Assembly: GCA_049587755.1 (NCBI GenBank)
Contig: JBAVEN010000065.1
Coordinates: forward strand, 62,001-126,000
Direction: 5' to 3'
Length of the DNA: 64,000 bases
Source: Bog-375 sp049587755
GTDB lineage: Bacteria > Acidobacteriota > Terriglobia > Bryobacterales > Bryobacteraceae
The notes below the pieces were generated by a model. That model was not told where the DNA came from. It searched no databases and worked only from the letters and a program-made list of their open reading frames with translations. The first letter of the stretch is position 1. Every line of letters starts with the position of its first letter. Positions 43,955 to 52,560 of the stretch are shown here, piece by piece. Position numbers and translations under genes: made by a program.

Positions 43955-44648
43955 TTACGCCCTGATGAACCAGTGCCTCTACGAGGGCAAGGCGAAGGAA
44001 GTCGAGCAGATGACCAAGGACGCGCTGGCTGAAGGGCGCAGCGCGCAGGAAATTCTTAACGAAGGTTTGATTGCCGGTATGAGCGTTGTGGGCGAGGATT
44101 TCAAGCACAACGTGCTCTACGTCCCGGAGGTGTTGATTGCCGCGCGCGCGATGAAAGCGGGGATGGCGGTGCTGAAGCCCCTGCTGAGCGCCAAGGACAG
44201 CGGCGCCAAACGGGTCGGAGTGCTGCTGATGGGCACGGTGCGCGGCGACCTGCACGACATCGGCAAGAACCTGGTGTGCATGATGGCGGAAGGCGCCGGG
44301 TTCGAAGTACACGATATCGGAGTGGATCAAAGCGTAGAGAAATTCATGGCCGCGGCGGCGAAGTGCAGCCCCGACATCATCGGGATGAGCGCCTTGCTCA
44401 CTACCACCATGACGTACATGAAGACGGTGATTGACGGTTTCGAGGCGGCAGGGCTGGGGCACATCAAGATGGCGATTGGCGGCGCGCCGATCAGCCAGAT
44501 GTTCGCCGATGAAATCGGCGCCGACGGATACGGCGCGAACGCTTCGGCCGCAGTCGATTTGTTTCTGCGGCTGGCGGCATCCAGGAACCAAGATGGCGAC
44601 CTACAAAATTCTTTACTGGCAGGAAATACCGTCCCAAATCAAGGCTGA
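43947..44648 (+). CDS. Methyltransferase cognate corrinoid protein
   Basis: A 233-residue protein. Residues 1-85 are the MetH-type helical cap (KEVEQMTKDALAEGRSAQEI, VPEVLIAARAMKAGMAVLKP). Residues about 88-215 are the B12-binding Rossmann domain with GTVRGDLHDIGKNLV (cobalt ligand His103), MSALLTTTMTYMK and IGGAPISQMFADEIGADGYG. It carries a cobalamin whose Co(I) takes the methyl group. ATG 43947 overlaps the UroD gene by 8 bp. The last 20 residues are read out of frame as the beginning of the next gene, an unusually long 56-bp overlap. Confidence 0.95.
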   Translation: MVDYALMNQCLYEGKAKEVEQMTKDALAEGRSAQEILNEGLIAGMSVVGEDFKHNVLYVPEVLIAARAMKAGMAVLKPLLSAKDSGAKRVGVLLMGTVRGDLHDIGKNLVCMMAEGAGFEVHDIGVDQSVEKFMAAAAKCSPDIIGMSALLTTTMTYMKTVIDGFEAAGLGHIKMAIGGAPISQMFADEIGADGYGANASAAVDLFLRLAASRNQDGDLQNSLLAGNTVPNQG

Positions 44649-44850
44649 GGACGACGAGGACGACGTGACCGTTGAACTCCCGGCGAAGTTCATGGAGCGC
44701 ATTGACCGCCTGGCCGTTCAGCAGGGCCTGCAAGGTTCCGATGACTACCTGGCGCAATGGCGGTGGAGCGAGGAAGAGGAACGCGAGGGCTCGGCGCGCG
44801 AAGTAGCTGAAGCGGTGCGAGCCGAGCTCGAGGCCCGGGCCACCTGGTAA
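44593..44850 (+). CDS. Small 'virulence factor' domain protein of corrinoid clusters
   Basis: An 85-residue protein, starting at ATG 44593 inside the corrinoid gene. MATYKILYWQEIPSQIKAED then VTVELPAKFMERIDRLAVQQ match a small conserved family, annotated 'virulence factor' (PF13769 as remembered), that often travels with corrinoid methyltransferase genes. The acid-rich middle EDDEDD and the terminal EEEEREGSAREVAEAVRAEL helix are characteristic. Function unknown; an accessory or assembly role for the corrinoid system is inferred from co-occurrence. Confidence 0.8.
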   Translation: MATYKILYWQEIPSQIKAEDDEDDVTVELPAKFMERIDRLAVQQGLQGSDDYLAQWRWSEEEEREGSAREVAEAVRAELEARATW

Positions 44851-44861
44851 GCCGCGCAGTC

Positions 44862-46523
44862 ATGGCAGCGACCCTCACCATTAACGGACACAGCATCGAG
44901 GCCAGCCCGGCGGCGTCGATTTTCGATCACGCCGAGACCCTGGGCATCCACGTCCCCACTTCCTGCCACAAGCAGGGCAAGTGCAAGGAGTGCATGGTGG
45001 AGGTGACCGAGGGGGCCGAACTTCTCTCGGAGCGCACCGAAGAAGAGCGGCACCTCAGCGGCAAGTTCCGGCTCTCGTGCCGCACCAAAGTGGCGGCGGC
45101 AAGCGGCGAGGTTCGCTGCCATACCATGCGGCGCGGCACCATGCGCGTCGAAACAGAGTCCACGGGTCTCCCCGTGGAGCTGAGGGGCATCGGACTCGAT
45201 CCGGCGGTGGTGCGCGACGGAGAGCGCATCCTGCTCGATGGCGAAGAGATCGAGCGTGCGGCGGGTCCGCTCTACGGTATCGCCATGGACCTGGGCACTA
45301 CCACCGTGGTGCTGCGCCTGTTCGACCTGGAAACCGGCGCGCGCATTGCGGATGCGTCGTTCGAAAACCCGCAGCGGTTCGGCGGTTCCGACGTGATGTC
45401 GCGCATCCATTACGATTGCGAGCATCCGGGCAAGCTGCTGCGGCGGACGCTGGCGGGGTACCTGAGCCATGCCATCGAGGAATTTCCGGTCGCCCCAAGC
45501 AGCATCTACGAAATGGTGGTGGTGGGCAATTCCACCATGCGCGATCTGTTTTTCGGCCAGAGCGTGTATTCGATTGGGCAGAACCCCTACCGGTCCATCA
45601 CGGAAATCGAAATGGCCGAAGGCAAGCGCGCCACCACCAGCCTGAGCATTACGGGGCGGCAGGCGCTGCTGCCAATTCATCCGCGGGCGCGCGTCTACGG
45701 CGTGCCAATCATCAGCGGCCATGTGGGTGCCGACGCTGCCGCCTGCCTGCTGGCCGTCGATATGGCGCACGAAGACCGCTTGATCGCGCTCATGGATATC
45801 GGTACTAACACCGAATTGATCGTCGGCAACCGGCATCGCATACTGGCGGCGTCATGCCCGGCGGGGCCGGCCTTCGAAGGTGGCGCGATTGCTTGTGGCA
45901 TGCCGGCCCTGGATGGCGCCATCGAGGACGTGTGGGGGGATGCCGCCGGTAATCTTCAAGTGCGCGTGATCGGCGGCGGGCCGCCGCAGGGCATTTGCGG
46001 GTCCGGCCTGATCGCTCTCCTGAGCGAGTTGCTGCGCACCGGCCGGATGAACGCAATGGGTCGCTTCGTAGACGGAGCCGGACTCGCCGATGGCGACGGC
46101 GGCCGGATCGCGCTGGACCGGGATGGCGGCGTTTTCTTCCTGGAGAACGACGCTAGCGAGCTGGCACAGGCCAAGGGCGCGCACGTGGCGGGCCTGCAGG
46201 TGGTGGCCGGCAGTTACGGCGTGGAATTCGGCGATATCGAGGTCTTCTACCTGGCAGGAGGATTCGGGCGCAACCTGTCCGTCGAAGCGGCCACGCGCAT
46301 CGGACTGATTCCGAAGCTGCCAGCCTCCCGGGTGGTGCAGGCCGGGAATGCGGCCATTGAGGGCGCGTCGAGGGTGTTGCTTTCGATGGCCAAGCGCCGC
46401 GAACTGGAGGGCCTGGTTCGAAAGGTAGAGCACTGCCGCCTGGAGACTCATCCGCATTTCTTCGATTTGTTCGTCGAGGGGTGCCAGTTCAAACCGCTGG
46501 AAGCGGTTGAGGTGGCCGGATGA
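44862..46523 (+). CDS. RACo/RamA-like reductive activator of corrinoid protein
   Basis: A 553-residue protein. The N-terminal 90 residues are a plant-type ferredoxin with Cys35, Cys41, Cys44 and Cys73 (CHKQGKCKEC...LSC). The rest is an ASKHA-type ATPase (DUF4445 type): YGIAMDLGTTTVVLRLFDL, VVVGNSTMRDLFFG, LMDIGTNTELIVGN, FEGGAIACGMPALDGA, GICGSGLIALLSEL and FYLAGGFGRNLSVEAA. Such enzymes use ATP and low-potential electrons to reduce inactive Co(II) corrinoid back to Co(I). It sits between the corrinoid accessory gene and the MetH-activation-like gene, with a 4-bp overlap to the latter. Confidence 0.92.
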   Translation: MAATLTINGHSIEASPAASIFDHAETLGIHVPTSCHKQGKCKECMVEVTEGAELLSERTEEERHLSGKFRLSCRTKVAAASGEVRCHTMRRGTMRVETESTGLPVELRGIGLDPAVVRDGERILLDGEEIERAAGPLYGIAMDLGTTTVVLRLFDLETGARIADASFENPQRFGGSDVMSRIHYDCEHPGKLLRRTLAGYLSHAIEEFPVAPSSIYEMVVVGNSTMRDLFFGQSVYSIGQNPYRSITEIEMAEGKRATTSLSITGRQALLPIHPRARVYGVPIISGHVGADAAACLLAVDMAHEDRLIALMDIGTNTELIVGNRHRILAASCPAGPAFEGGAIACGMPALDGAIEDVWGDAAGNLQVRVIGGGPPQGICGSGLIALLSELLRTGRMNAMGRFVDGAGLADGDGGRIALDRDGGVFFLENDASELAQAKGAHVAGLQVVAGSYGVEFGDIEVFYLAGGFGRNLSVEAATRIGLIPKLPASRVVQAGNAAIEGASRVLLSMAKRRELEGLVRKVEHCRLETHPHFFDLFVEGCQFKPLEAVEVAG

Positions 46524-47764
46524 AGCTCGAACTGGCGGATTCGTTCCCGGAAGTCGACGTCCTGGAAACGGAGTATCAGCGGCTGCTGGGCTATCCGCGC
46601 GGCGCGGCGTTGAGTGAGCGGGCTCAGGAGCTGGCCCGCTGGGCGCGTGCGTGGTACCGCGCTAACGGGCAGCCGTGGGTATACGCGCGCGAGGCAGCGG
46701 ATCTCGACGTGGCTGCCGACGTCATCCGGCTCGAAGGCGCGCCGTTTCGCTGCCGGCGCCTGCGGGCGCTGCTCGAAGAGGCTGCGGCCGGCGGCGCGGT
46801 CCTGGTGGCGGCGAGCGCGGGCAGCGCGCTCGAAGTGGAAGCGCAACGGCTGTGGCGCCAAGAGAAACCGGACGAATACTTCTTTCTGGAAGTGTTCGGC
46901 TCGGCGGTGGTAGAGCGCCTCGTCACGATGGCCGGCGCGCGCCTTTGCAGTTGGGCCGAAACACGTGGCATGGCGGTGCTGCCGCATGACAGTCCCGGCT
47001 ATCCGGATTGGGACATCGGGGAACAGGCGCGGCTGCTCGATTTGCTTCGCCAGGGCGGCCGGCAGCCCTTGCCCGGAGAATTGGAGACGCTCGAATCGGG
47101 CGCGCTTCGTCCCAAGAAGTCGCAGCTTGCGGTTTTCGGGCTGACTCGCCACACGGAGCGCGTGCGTCGGCTGACAGAGTTGTCACCCTGCGAGAACTGC
47201 TCTTATATGCCCTGCCAGTTCCGGCGTGCCGCGTATGTGCGAGGCGCTGGCGCCGCACCCCTCGAGACGGTTCGCTTCGTCAGCTACAACGGCGCTCCCG
47301 GTTACTCGACGAATCGGAAAGCGCTCCGGCGATGGGCGGCGGAGCGGCTCACCATCTCGCGGCGCGATGACGGGACCACGGGCGCACGGTTCCACTACCA
47401 AGGCACCACCTGCACCAACATGGGGCGGCCGCTCGAATTCGACTATCGCGTGAGCCTGGGCCGCCGCGAGGAAGGGTATCCCATCCTGGAAGCCCGCTGC
47501 GGCCCGGCGCCAGGCGATACCGGCCACACGTTCATGTGCCAGTACGACGCCGATGGAAAGCTGCTGGCGGCGGTGGATGCCGAAAAACCGATGCTGGGAC
47601 GGCCGCTCCGCGAGGTGCTGAACTGGCACCGCCCGCCGAACGCCGCCGGCTGCTACTGCGAGCCGGCCAGCCGCCAGCACAAGTGGGGCCTGGTGTTGGA
47701 AACGATTCATTACGCTCTGCTCAGCCAGGAGAGCGCGGCAGGAGAAATACAAATATCAACATGA
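46520..47764 (+). CDS. MetH activation-domain-like protein with Cys-rich motif
   Basis: A 414-residue protein. The first 215 residues resemble the vitamin-B12-dependent methionine synthase activation domain: HDSPGYPDWDIGEQARLL (compare RPAPGYPxxPDHTEK) and SGALRPKKSQLAVFGLTR. Then comes SPCENCSYMPCQFRR (Cys224, Cys227, Cys232), which could bind an Fe-S cluster or zinc, and about 180 further residues with CxxCY-type CGPAPGDTGHTFMCQYD. It overlaps its neighbours by 4 bp on each side. A helper for corrinoid reactivation or methyl transfer is inferred. Confidence 0.8.
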   Translation: MKLELADSFPEVDVLETEYQRLLGYPRGAALSERAQELARWARAWYRANGQPWVYAREAADLDVAADVIRLEGAPFRCRRLRALLEEAAAGGAVLVAASAGSALEVEAQRLWRQEKPDEYFFLEVFGSAVVERLVTMAGARLCSWAETRGMAVLPHDSPGYPDWDIGEQARLLDLLRQGGRQPLPGELETLESGALRPKKSQLAVFGLTRHTERVRRLTELSPCENCSYMPCQFRRAAYVRGAGAAPLETVRFVSYNGAPGYSTNRKALRRWAAERLTISRRDDGTTGARFHYQGTTCTNMGRPLEFDYRVSLGRREEGYPILEARCGPAPGDTGHTFMCQYDADGKLLAAVDAEKPMLGRPLREVLNWHRPPNAAGCYCEPASRQHKWGLVLETIHYALLSQESAAGEIQIST

Positions 47765-48708
47765 AGCCACGCCTGCAAGACGCCATTCGCACCCGGCCGC
47801 TGCTCGGCGACGGAGCCATGGGCACGCAGCTGATGCTGGCCGGGCTCGAGCAGGGAAATTGCGGCGAAGCCTGGAACCTGGCGCATCCGGAGCGCGTGCT
47901 CGCGATTCAGCGGCGCTATGCCGAGGCCGGTTCCGATTGCATTCTCACCAACACCTTTGGCGGCTCGCGCATCATGCTCAACCGGCATTCCCAGGCTGGA
48001 AAAGCGGCGGAGATCAACCGCGCCGGAGTGGGGATTGCTCGTCAAGCCTTCGACGGCCGGCCTGGCTACGTCATCGGCGACATAGGGCCGTTCGGCGGAT
48101 TGATGGAACCGTACGGCGATTTCACTGCAGCGCAGGTGCGGGAAGCATTCCGGGAGCAGGCCAAGGCCCTGGTGGACGCCGGCGCCGACGCCATCATCAT
48201 CGAGACGCAGACCTCGCTCGAGGAGCTGGGGATCGGCATAGATGCCGCCAGAGAGGCCGGCGCGCCGTGCGTGATCGGCTCGATGGCCTACGATGTGACG
48301 CTCGATGGCTCGACCTTCCGCACCATGATGGGGGTGGACCCTGAACGAGCGGCGGAGTTCATGGAGGATCGCGGCGTCGATATCGTCGCCCTAAACTGCG
48401 GCACGGGCATGGACATGGAACACGCGCGGCAAGGCGTGGAGCGATACCGCGCAGCGTCCGCCCTTCCGGTGATGGCGCAGCCCAATGCCGGCCAGCCCAA
48501 GCTGGTCAACATGAAAGTGGTCTACGACGAAACCCCGGAGCAGATGGCGCGCGGCGTCGAGCCGTTGCTGGCGGCGGGCGTGAGTATTCTCGGAGCCTGT
48601 TGCGGGAGCACGCCGGAACACATTCGCGCGTTTCGCAGCAGGATGGACTCATATCTCGAACCCAAACGGCGCCGGAGCGAACCCGAACATGAGAAACAAA
48701 CTCTGTGA
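47761..48708 (+). CDS. Homocysteine S-methyltransferase (Pfam 02574 type)
   Basis: A 315-residue (beta/alpha)8 zinc methyltransferase: LLGDGAMGTQLMLAGL, SDCILTNTFGGSRIML, DAIIIETQTSLEELGIGIDA and the zinc ligands Cys213 (ALNCGTGMDME) and Cys280/Cys281 (GACCGSTPEHIRAF). It is a single-domain enzyme, so the methyl donor must be supplied by another protein or small molecule; the neighbouring corrinoid protein is the obvious candidate. Homocysteine is the expected acceptor, giving methionine. ATG 47761 overlaps the previous stop by 4 bp and the next start by 20 bp. Confidence 0.93.
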   Translation: MKPRLQDAIRTRPLLGDGAMGTQLMLAGLEQGNCGEAWNLAHPERVLAIQRRYAEAGSDCILTNTFGGSRIMLNRHSQAGKAAEINRAGVGIARQAFDGRPGYVIGDIGPFGGLMEPYGDFTAAQVREAFREQAKALVDAGADAIIIETQTSLEELGIGIDAAREAGAPCVIGSMAYDVTLDGSTFRTMMGVDPERAAEFMEDRGVDIVALNCGTGMDMEHARQGVERYRAASALPVMAQPNAGQPKLVNMKVVYDETPEQMARGVEPLLAAGVSILGACCGSTPEHIRAFRSRMDSYLEPKRRRSEPEHEKQTL

Positions 48709-49027
48709 TGTGAATGCCTCGGCGCGGGAGAAGCTGCCGCAGTTGACGGACGACAAGTCGGGGATCGGCGTGCATTACGTGGACGCGTACGTCAAACCAA
48801 TGAACGTAAAGTTGGAGGATGGCACGCCGGTGAAGTGCAAACGGCGCGGACTCAAAGTCGTCTTCAGCGTGGGCGGCAGAAAGGGGGAAGGGCTGATGCG
48901 CCGGCTGGCCGTGAGCACGGACCCGGTGGCAATGCTCGACGCGGCCTTGGCGGAGGCCGCCGCAGCGGCGGGTGTCGGGCTGACGGTCGAGGACGGCGCT
49001 CTGTTTCTCGACTACGAACGGGAATGA
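48689..49027 (+). CDS. Small conserved-looking protein of unknown function
   Basis: A 112-residue protein, MRNKLCDVNASAREKLPQLT then GVHYVDAYVKPMNVKLEDGT, KVVFSVGGRKGEGLMRRLAV and AEAAAAAGVGLTVEDGALFL. No family is recognised. It is locked into the operon: its start lies 20 bp inside the homocysteine methyltransferase gene and its stop overlaps the SDR start by 4 bp. The single Cys and neat alpha/beta pattern suggest a real, possibly accessory, protein. Confidence 0.65.
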   Translation: MRNKLCDVNASAREKLPQLTDDKSGIGVHYVDAYVKPMNVKLEDGTPVKCKRRGLKVVFSVGGRKGEGLMRRLAVSTDPVAMLDAALAEAAAAAGVGLTVEDGALFLDYERE

Positions 49028-49800
49028 TGAGAAATTGCCTGGAACTGACGGGGCGGGTCGCCGTGGTAATCGGCGCCACCTCAGGCATCGGCCGCACTTT
49101 GGCGCTTGGGCTGGCGTGCCACGGCGCGAATGTCGTTCCCACGGGCCGGCGCCGGGACGCGGTGGAAACGGTTTGCCGGGAGATTGAGCTGGCGGGGCGG
49201 CGGACGCTCTGCCAGACCACCGACATCACCAGCCGGAAATCCATCGAGACGCTGCGCGATCAGGTGATGGAATACTTCGGCCGGGTGGACATCCTGGTCA
49301 ACGCGGCCGGCATCACCTTCCGCAAGCCTACGCTGGAGGTATCGGAGGATGAGTGGGAGGAGTTGTTCGACACCGATCTGACTGGCGTGTTGCGAGCCTG
49401 CCAGGCCTTTCACGCTGCGCTGAAAGCCAGTGGCCACGGCCGCGTCGTCAATATCGCTTCGCTGGGCAGCTTCGTCGCGTTTAACGAAGTGGCGGCTTAC
49501 TGCGCGGCCAAGAGCGGACTGCTCTCGCTGACACGCAGCCTGGCCTGCGAGTGGGCTGGGGACGGGATTGCGGTGAATGCGATTGCGCCCGGAATCTTTC
49601 CCACGGAACTGAACGAGGACCTGGTGAGCGGCACCACCCGCGGGCGCGAGATGCTGATGCGCACGCCGATGCGCCGCTTCGGAAAGCCCGAAGAACTGGT
49701 GGGCGTGGCCGTCCTGCTCGCTTCGGACGGCGCCAGCTTCCTTACCGGCCAGGCAATCACCGTCGACGGAGGCTACATGGCGTCCGGCGTCAACTCGTAA
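49024..49800 (+). CDS. Short-chain dehydrogenase/reductase
   Basis: A 258-residue classical SDR with cofactor motif GATSGIG (17-23), NAAG (93-96), and the catalytic Ser146, Tyr159 and Lys163 (NIASLGSF and YCAAKSGLL), ending DGASFLTGQAITVDGGYM. ATG 49024 lies in ATGA after the unknown protein. In a sugar-acid operon it could oxidise a demethylated uronic acid or its product. Substrate unknown. Confidence 0.9.
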   Translation: MMRNCLELTGRVAVVIGATSGIGRTLALGLACHGANVVPTGRRRDAVETVCREIELAGRRTLCQTTDITSRKSIETLRDQVMEYFGRVDILVNAAGITFRKPTLEVSEDEWEELFDTDLTGVLRACQAFHAALKASGHGRVVNIASLGSFVAFNEVAAYCAAKSGLLSLTRSLACEWAGDGIAVNAIAPGIFPTELNEDLVSGTTRGREMLMRTPMRRFGKPEELVGVAVLLASDGASFLTGQAITVDGGYMASGVNS

Positions 49801-49811
49801 AGGAGAAGCGC

Positions 49812-52391
49812 GTGCGCAACACAGAAAAGGCTAAGCGGCCATCGGTGGGGCATGCTTTAGCCTGCCCGTATCAGCAGGAAGTGCACGCCGCGCTCAAATC
49901 CATCTTCATCGCCGCGCTGGCTGCCGTCTGCCTTCACGCCGAAACCGGCTATGATGCCTGGCTGCGCTATCGGCCCTTCGAAGGCGCCGTGCTGGTTCGC
50001 GTTCGCGCCACGCTGCCGGCGGTCGTAGTGAGTCTGAATGACTCCGATCCGGAAGCCTCCGCACGCAGCGAGCTGATCCGCGGCCTGCGCGGGTTAGTGG
50101 GGAGAACGCTGCGCGCCGAAGACCGAATCCCTCGGGAAAGCGCCATCGTGTTGGGAACTCTGAATGAGCTCGGCCGCGCTGCGCCGCAATGGAGTCTGCA
50201 CGCCAAGCTTACCGAGGACGGTTATTGGCTGAAGACCGTGGTGGATCAAGGCGCCCGCTACACCGTCGTCACAGCATCCAACCCTCGCGGCGTGCTGTAC
50301 GGCGCGTTCGCGCTGCTGCGCAAGATCGCTCTCGGCGAGCCGGTCGACACGCTCGATGAGCGCAGTACGCCTTACGCGCCAATCCGCTGGGTGAACCAGT
50401 GGGACAATCTGGATGGTTCCATCGAGCGCGGCTACGGCGGCCGCTCTATCTTTTGGGAAGATGGGCACGCGCGCAGCGATTTGATTCGCGTTGCGGACTA
50501 TGGGCGGCTGCTCGCCTCCATCGGCATCAATGGCTGCTCCATCAACAATGTCAACGCCAACCCGCGCTTGCTGACCCCGGAGATGATCCCCGAAATCGCG
50601 CGCATCGCCGCCGCGCTTCGTCCCTGGGGCGTGCGCGTGGCGCTTTCCGTCGATTTCGCAACCCCGAAGACGATTGGCGGCCTGGACACCTACGACCCGC
50701 TCGATGCCCGCGTCGCCGCCTGGTGGAAACAGAAAGCAGATGAGTTGTATCGGGCCATCCCGGATCTCGCCGGCTTTGTTCTAAAGGCCGATTCCGAGGG
50801 CCGCGCCGGCCCCTCCGCCTACCATCGCACCCATGCCGACGCGGCCAACCTGGTGGCCCGCGCTCTCGCCTCGCACGGCGGCTTCCTGCTCTACCGCGGC
50901 TTCGTCTACGACCATCACATGGACTGGCGCAACCTGAAGAACGATCGCGCCCGCGCGGCTTACGACAACTTCCACGATTTGGATGGCCAGTTCGACTCCA
51001 ACGTGGTAATCCAAATTAAGAACGGACCCATCGATTTTCAGGTGCGCGAGCCCGCCTCGCCGCTTTTTGGCGCGCTCGAGAAGACCAACCAGGCCATCGA
51101 ACTCCAAATCACCCAGGAATATACCGGGCAGGCGCGGCACACTGTTTTTCTGGTGCCCCTGTGGAAAGAAACGCTCGATTTCGACATGCACGCGCGCGGC
51201 GCGGGCACGCCGGTGAAAGCGCTGGTAGCGGGCAGGACGTTTGATCGCCCGACCGGCGGTTTCGTCGGCGTGGCCAACGTGGGGCTCGACGAAAACTGGT
51301 GCGGCAATCAGTTGTCGCAGGCCAACCTGTACGGCTTTGGCCGCCTCGCCTGGAACCCCGATCTGAGCTCGCGGCAGATCGTCGATGAGTGGACGCGCCT
51401 CACTTTCGGCGGCAATACGAAAGTCGAGGAGACGATAGCGAGCATCCAGCTCACCTCCTGGCGCACCTATGAGAACTACACCGGCCCGCTCGGCCTGCAA
51501 ACACTCACCGACATCACCGGTAATCATTACGGCGTCAACGTCGAGGCCAGCGAGCGCAATGGCTGGGGCCAGTGGCATCGCGCCGATGAAAAGGGCGTCG
51601 GCATGGACCGCACCGTCGCCACCGGCACCGGTTTCATCGGCCAATATCGGCCCGCGGTGGCCCGTGTGTTCGAGTCGCTCGCGACCTGCCCGGACGATCT
51701 GCTGCTCTTCTTCCACCACGTTCCCTATACCAACGTGCTGCGCGATGGCAAGACCGTCATTCAATATCTCTACGATGCCCATTACCAGGGCGCGGAAGCG
51801 GTCGCCGCCTACGTGCGCCAATGGAAGGCGCTGGCGGGGATGGTGGATGGGCGCCGCTACCGCGAAGTGCTGGCGCAGCTCGAATACCAGGCTGGACAGG
51901 CCGTGGTATGGCGTGACGCGGTGACCGAATGGTTCCGGCGCACTTCCGGCATTCCCGACGCACTCGGCCGCGTGGGCCACCACCCCGGCCGCTTCGAAGC
52001 CGAAGCCATGCATCTGGATGGCTACCAGGTCCGAGACGTGGTGCCCGCCGAAGACGCTTCGGGCGGCAAGACCGTCGCCTGCGGCGCCACCGAGTGTAGC
52101 GCCACGCTGAAGTTTGCCGGCGCCCCCGGCTGGTACACACTGCGCGTCGAGTATTTCGACCAACGCAACGGCATCTCGCACTACCGGCTGCGCGTGGCCG
52201 GTCAATGGATCGATGAGTGGCAGGCCGATCTGTTGCTGCCCACCACCAGGCTCGATTCCACTTCCTCCACGCGCCGCGAAATCCGCGGCGTGGCATTACG
52301 CCCCGGCGACGAAATCCGCATCGAGGGCCGCCCCGACGGCAGCGAACCCGCCGCGCTAGATTACCTCGAGATTGTGCCGGAAGGGGAATGA
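49812..52391 (+). CDS. GH67 alpha-glucuronidase
   Basis: An 859-residue secreted enzyme. GTG 49812 has a perfect AGGAG at 49801-49805. A second in-frame GTG at 49881 would remove a repeat-derived segment (GTGGGGCATGCTTTAG core at 49845) and start nearer the signal peptide LKSIFIAALAAVCLHAETG, so the start is uncertain. The GH67 core shows GGRSIFWEDGHARSDLIRVA, FVLKADSEGRAGPSAYHRTH, NGPIDFQVREPASPLFGAL, QITQEYTGQARHTVFLVPLW and NHYGVNVEASERNGW. GH67 removes (4-O-methyl-)glucuronic acid from the end of xylo-oligosaccharides. It ends the corrinoid operon. Confidence 0.9.
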   Translation: MRNTEKAKRPSVGHALACPYQQEVHAALKSIFIAALAAVCLHAETGYDAWLRYRPFEGAVLVRVRATLPAVVVSLNDSDPEASARSELIRGLRGLVGRTLRAEDRIPRESAIVLGTLNELGRAAPQWSLHAKLTEDGYWLKTVVDQGARYTVVTASNPRGVLYGAFALLRKIALGEPVDTLDERSTPYAPIRWVNQWDNLDGSIERGYGGRSIFWEDGHARSDLIRVADYGRLLASIGINGCSINNVNANPRLLTPEMIPEIARIAAALRPWGVRVALSVDFATPKTIGGLDTYDPLDARVAAWWKQKADELYRAIPDLAGFVLKADSEGRAGPSAYHRTHADAANLVARALASHGGFLLYRGFVYDHHMDWRNLKNDRARAAYDNFHDLDGQFDSNVVIQIKNGPIDFQVREPASPLFGALEKTNQAIELQITQEYTGQARHTVFLVPLWKETLDFDMHARGAGTPVKALVAGRTFDRPTGGFVGVANVGLDENWCGNQLSQANLYGFGRLAWNPDLSSRQIVDEWTRLTFGGNTKVEETIASIQLTSWRTYENYTGPLGLQTLTDITGNHYGVNVEASERNGWGQWHRADEKGVGMDRTVATGTGFIGQYRPAVARVFESLATCPDDLLLFFHHVPYTNVLRDGKTVIQYLYDAHYQGAEAVAAYVRQWKALAGMVDGRRYREVLAQLEYQAGQAVVWRDAVTEWFRRTSGIPDALGRVGHHPGRFEAEAMHLDGYQVRDVVPAEDASGGKTVACGATECSATLKFAGAPGWYTLRVEYFDQRNGISHYRLRVAGQWIDEWQADLLLPTTRLDSTSSTRREIRGVALRPGDEIRIEGRPDGSEPAALDYLEIVPEGE

Positions 52392-52418
52392 ACCGCGGCG
52401 CGGGCATTCCTGCCTGCC

Positions 52419-52490
52419 GCGTCGAGATTCGTCTCGACGCCTCTTTCTGGCTGGCTGTGCCACGTTGGCGTCGGCGTGCCTCTTTGTCTT
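52419..52490. repeat. Hairpin-array element, second copy (decayed)
   Basis: GCGTCGAGA-TTCG-TCTCGACGC (52419-52440), the same 9-bp stem as at 10654-10675 with a different loop, followed about 36 bp later by GGCGTCGGCGTGCC, a decayed partner of GTCGGCA/TGCCGAC. Located in the gap between GH67 and the TMTC-like gene. Confidence 0.7.
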
Positions 52491-52560
52491 CTGCCTCCTG
52501 ATTTCCCCATCCCGCGCCGGATTGAAGATTCGATCGCCAGTGGGCTAGCATCGGGAGGAA

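Noticed and set aside
49845..49867. GTGGGGCATGCTTTAGCCTGCCC as a true coding start of GH67
   Set aside because: It looks like an intergenic repeat translated by chance; it has no ribosome site of its own. It is noted only as a reason why the GH67 start is uncertain.
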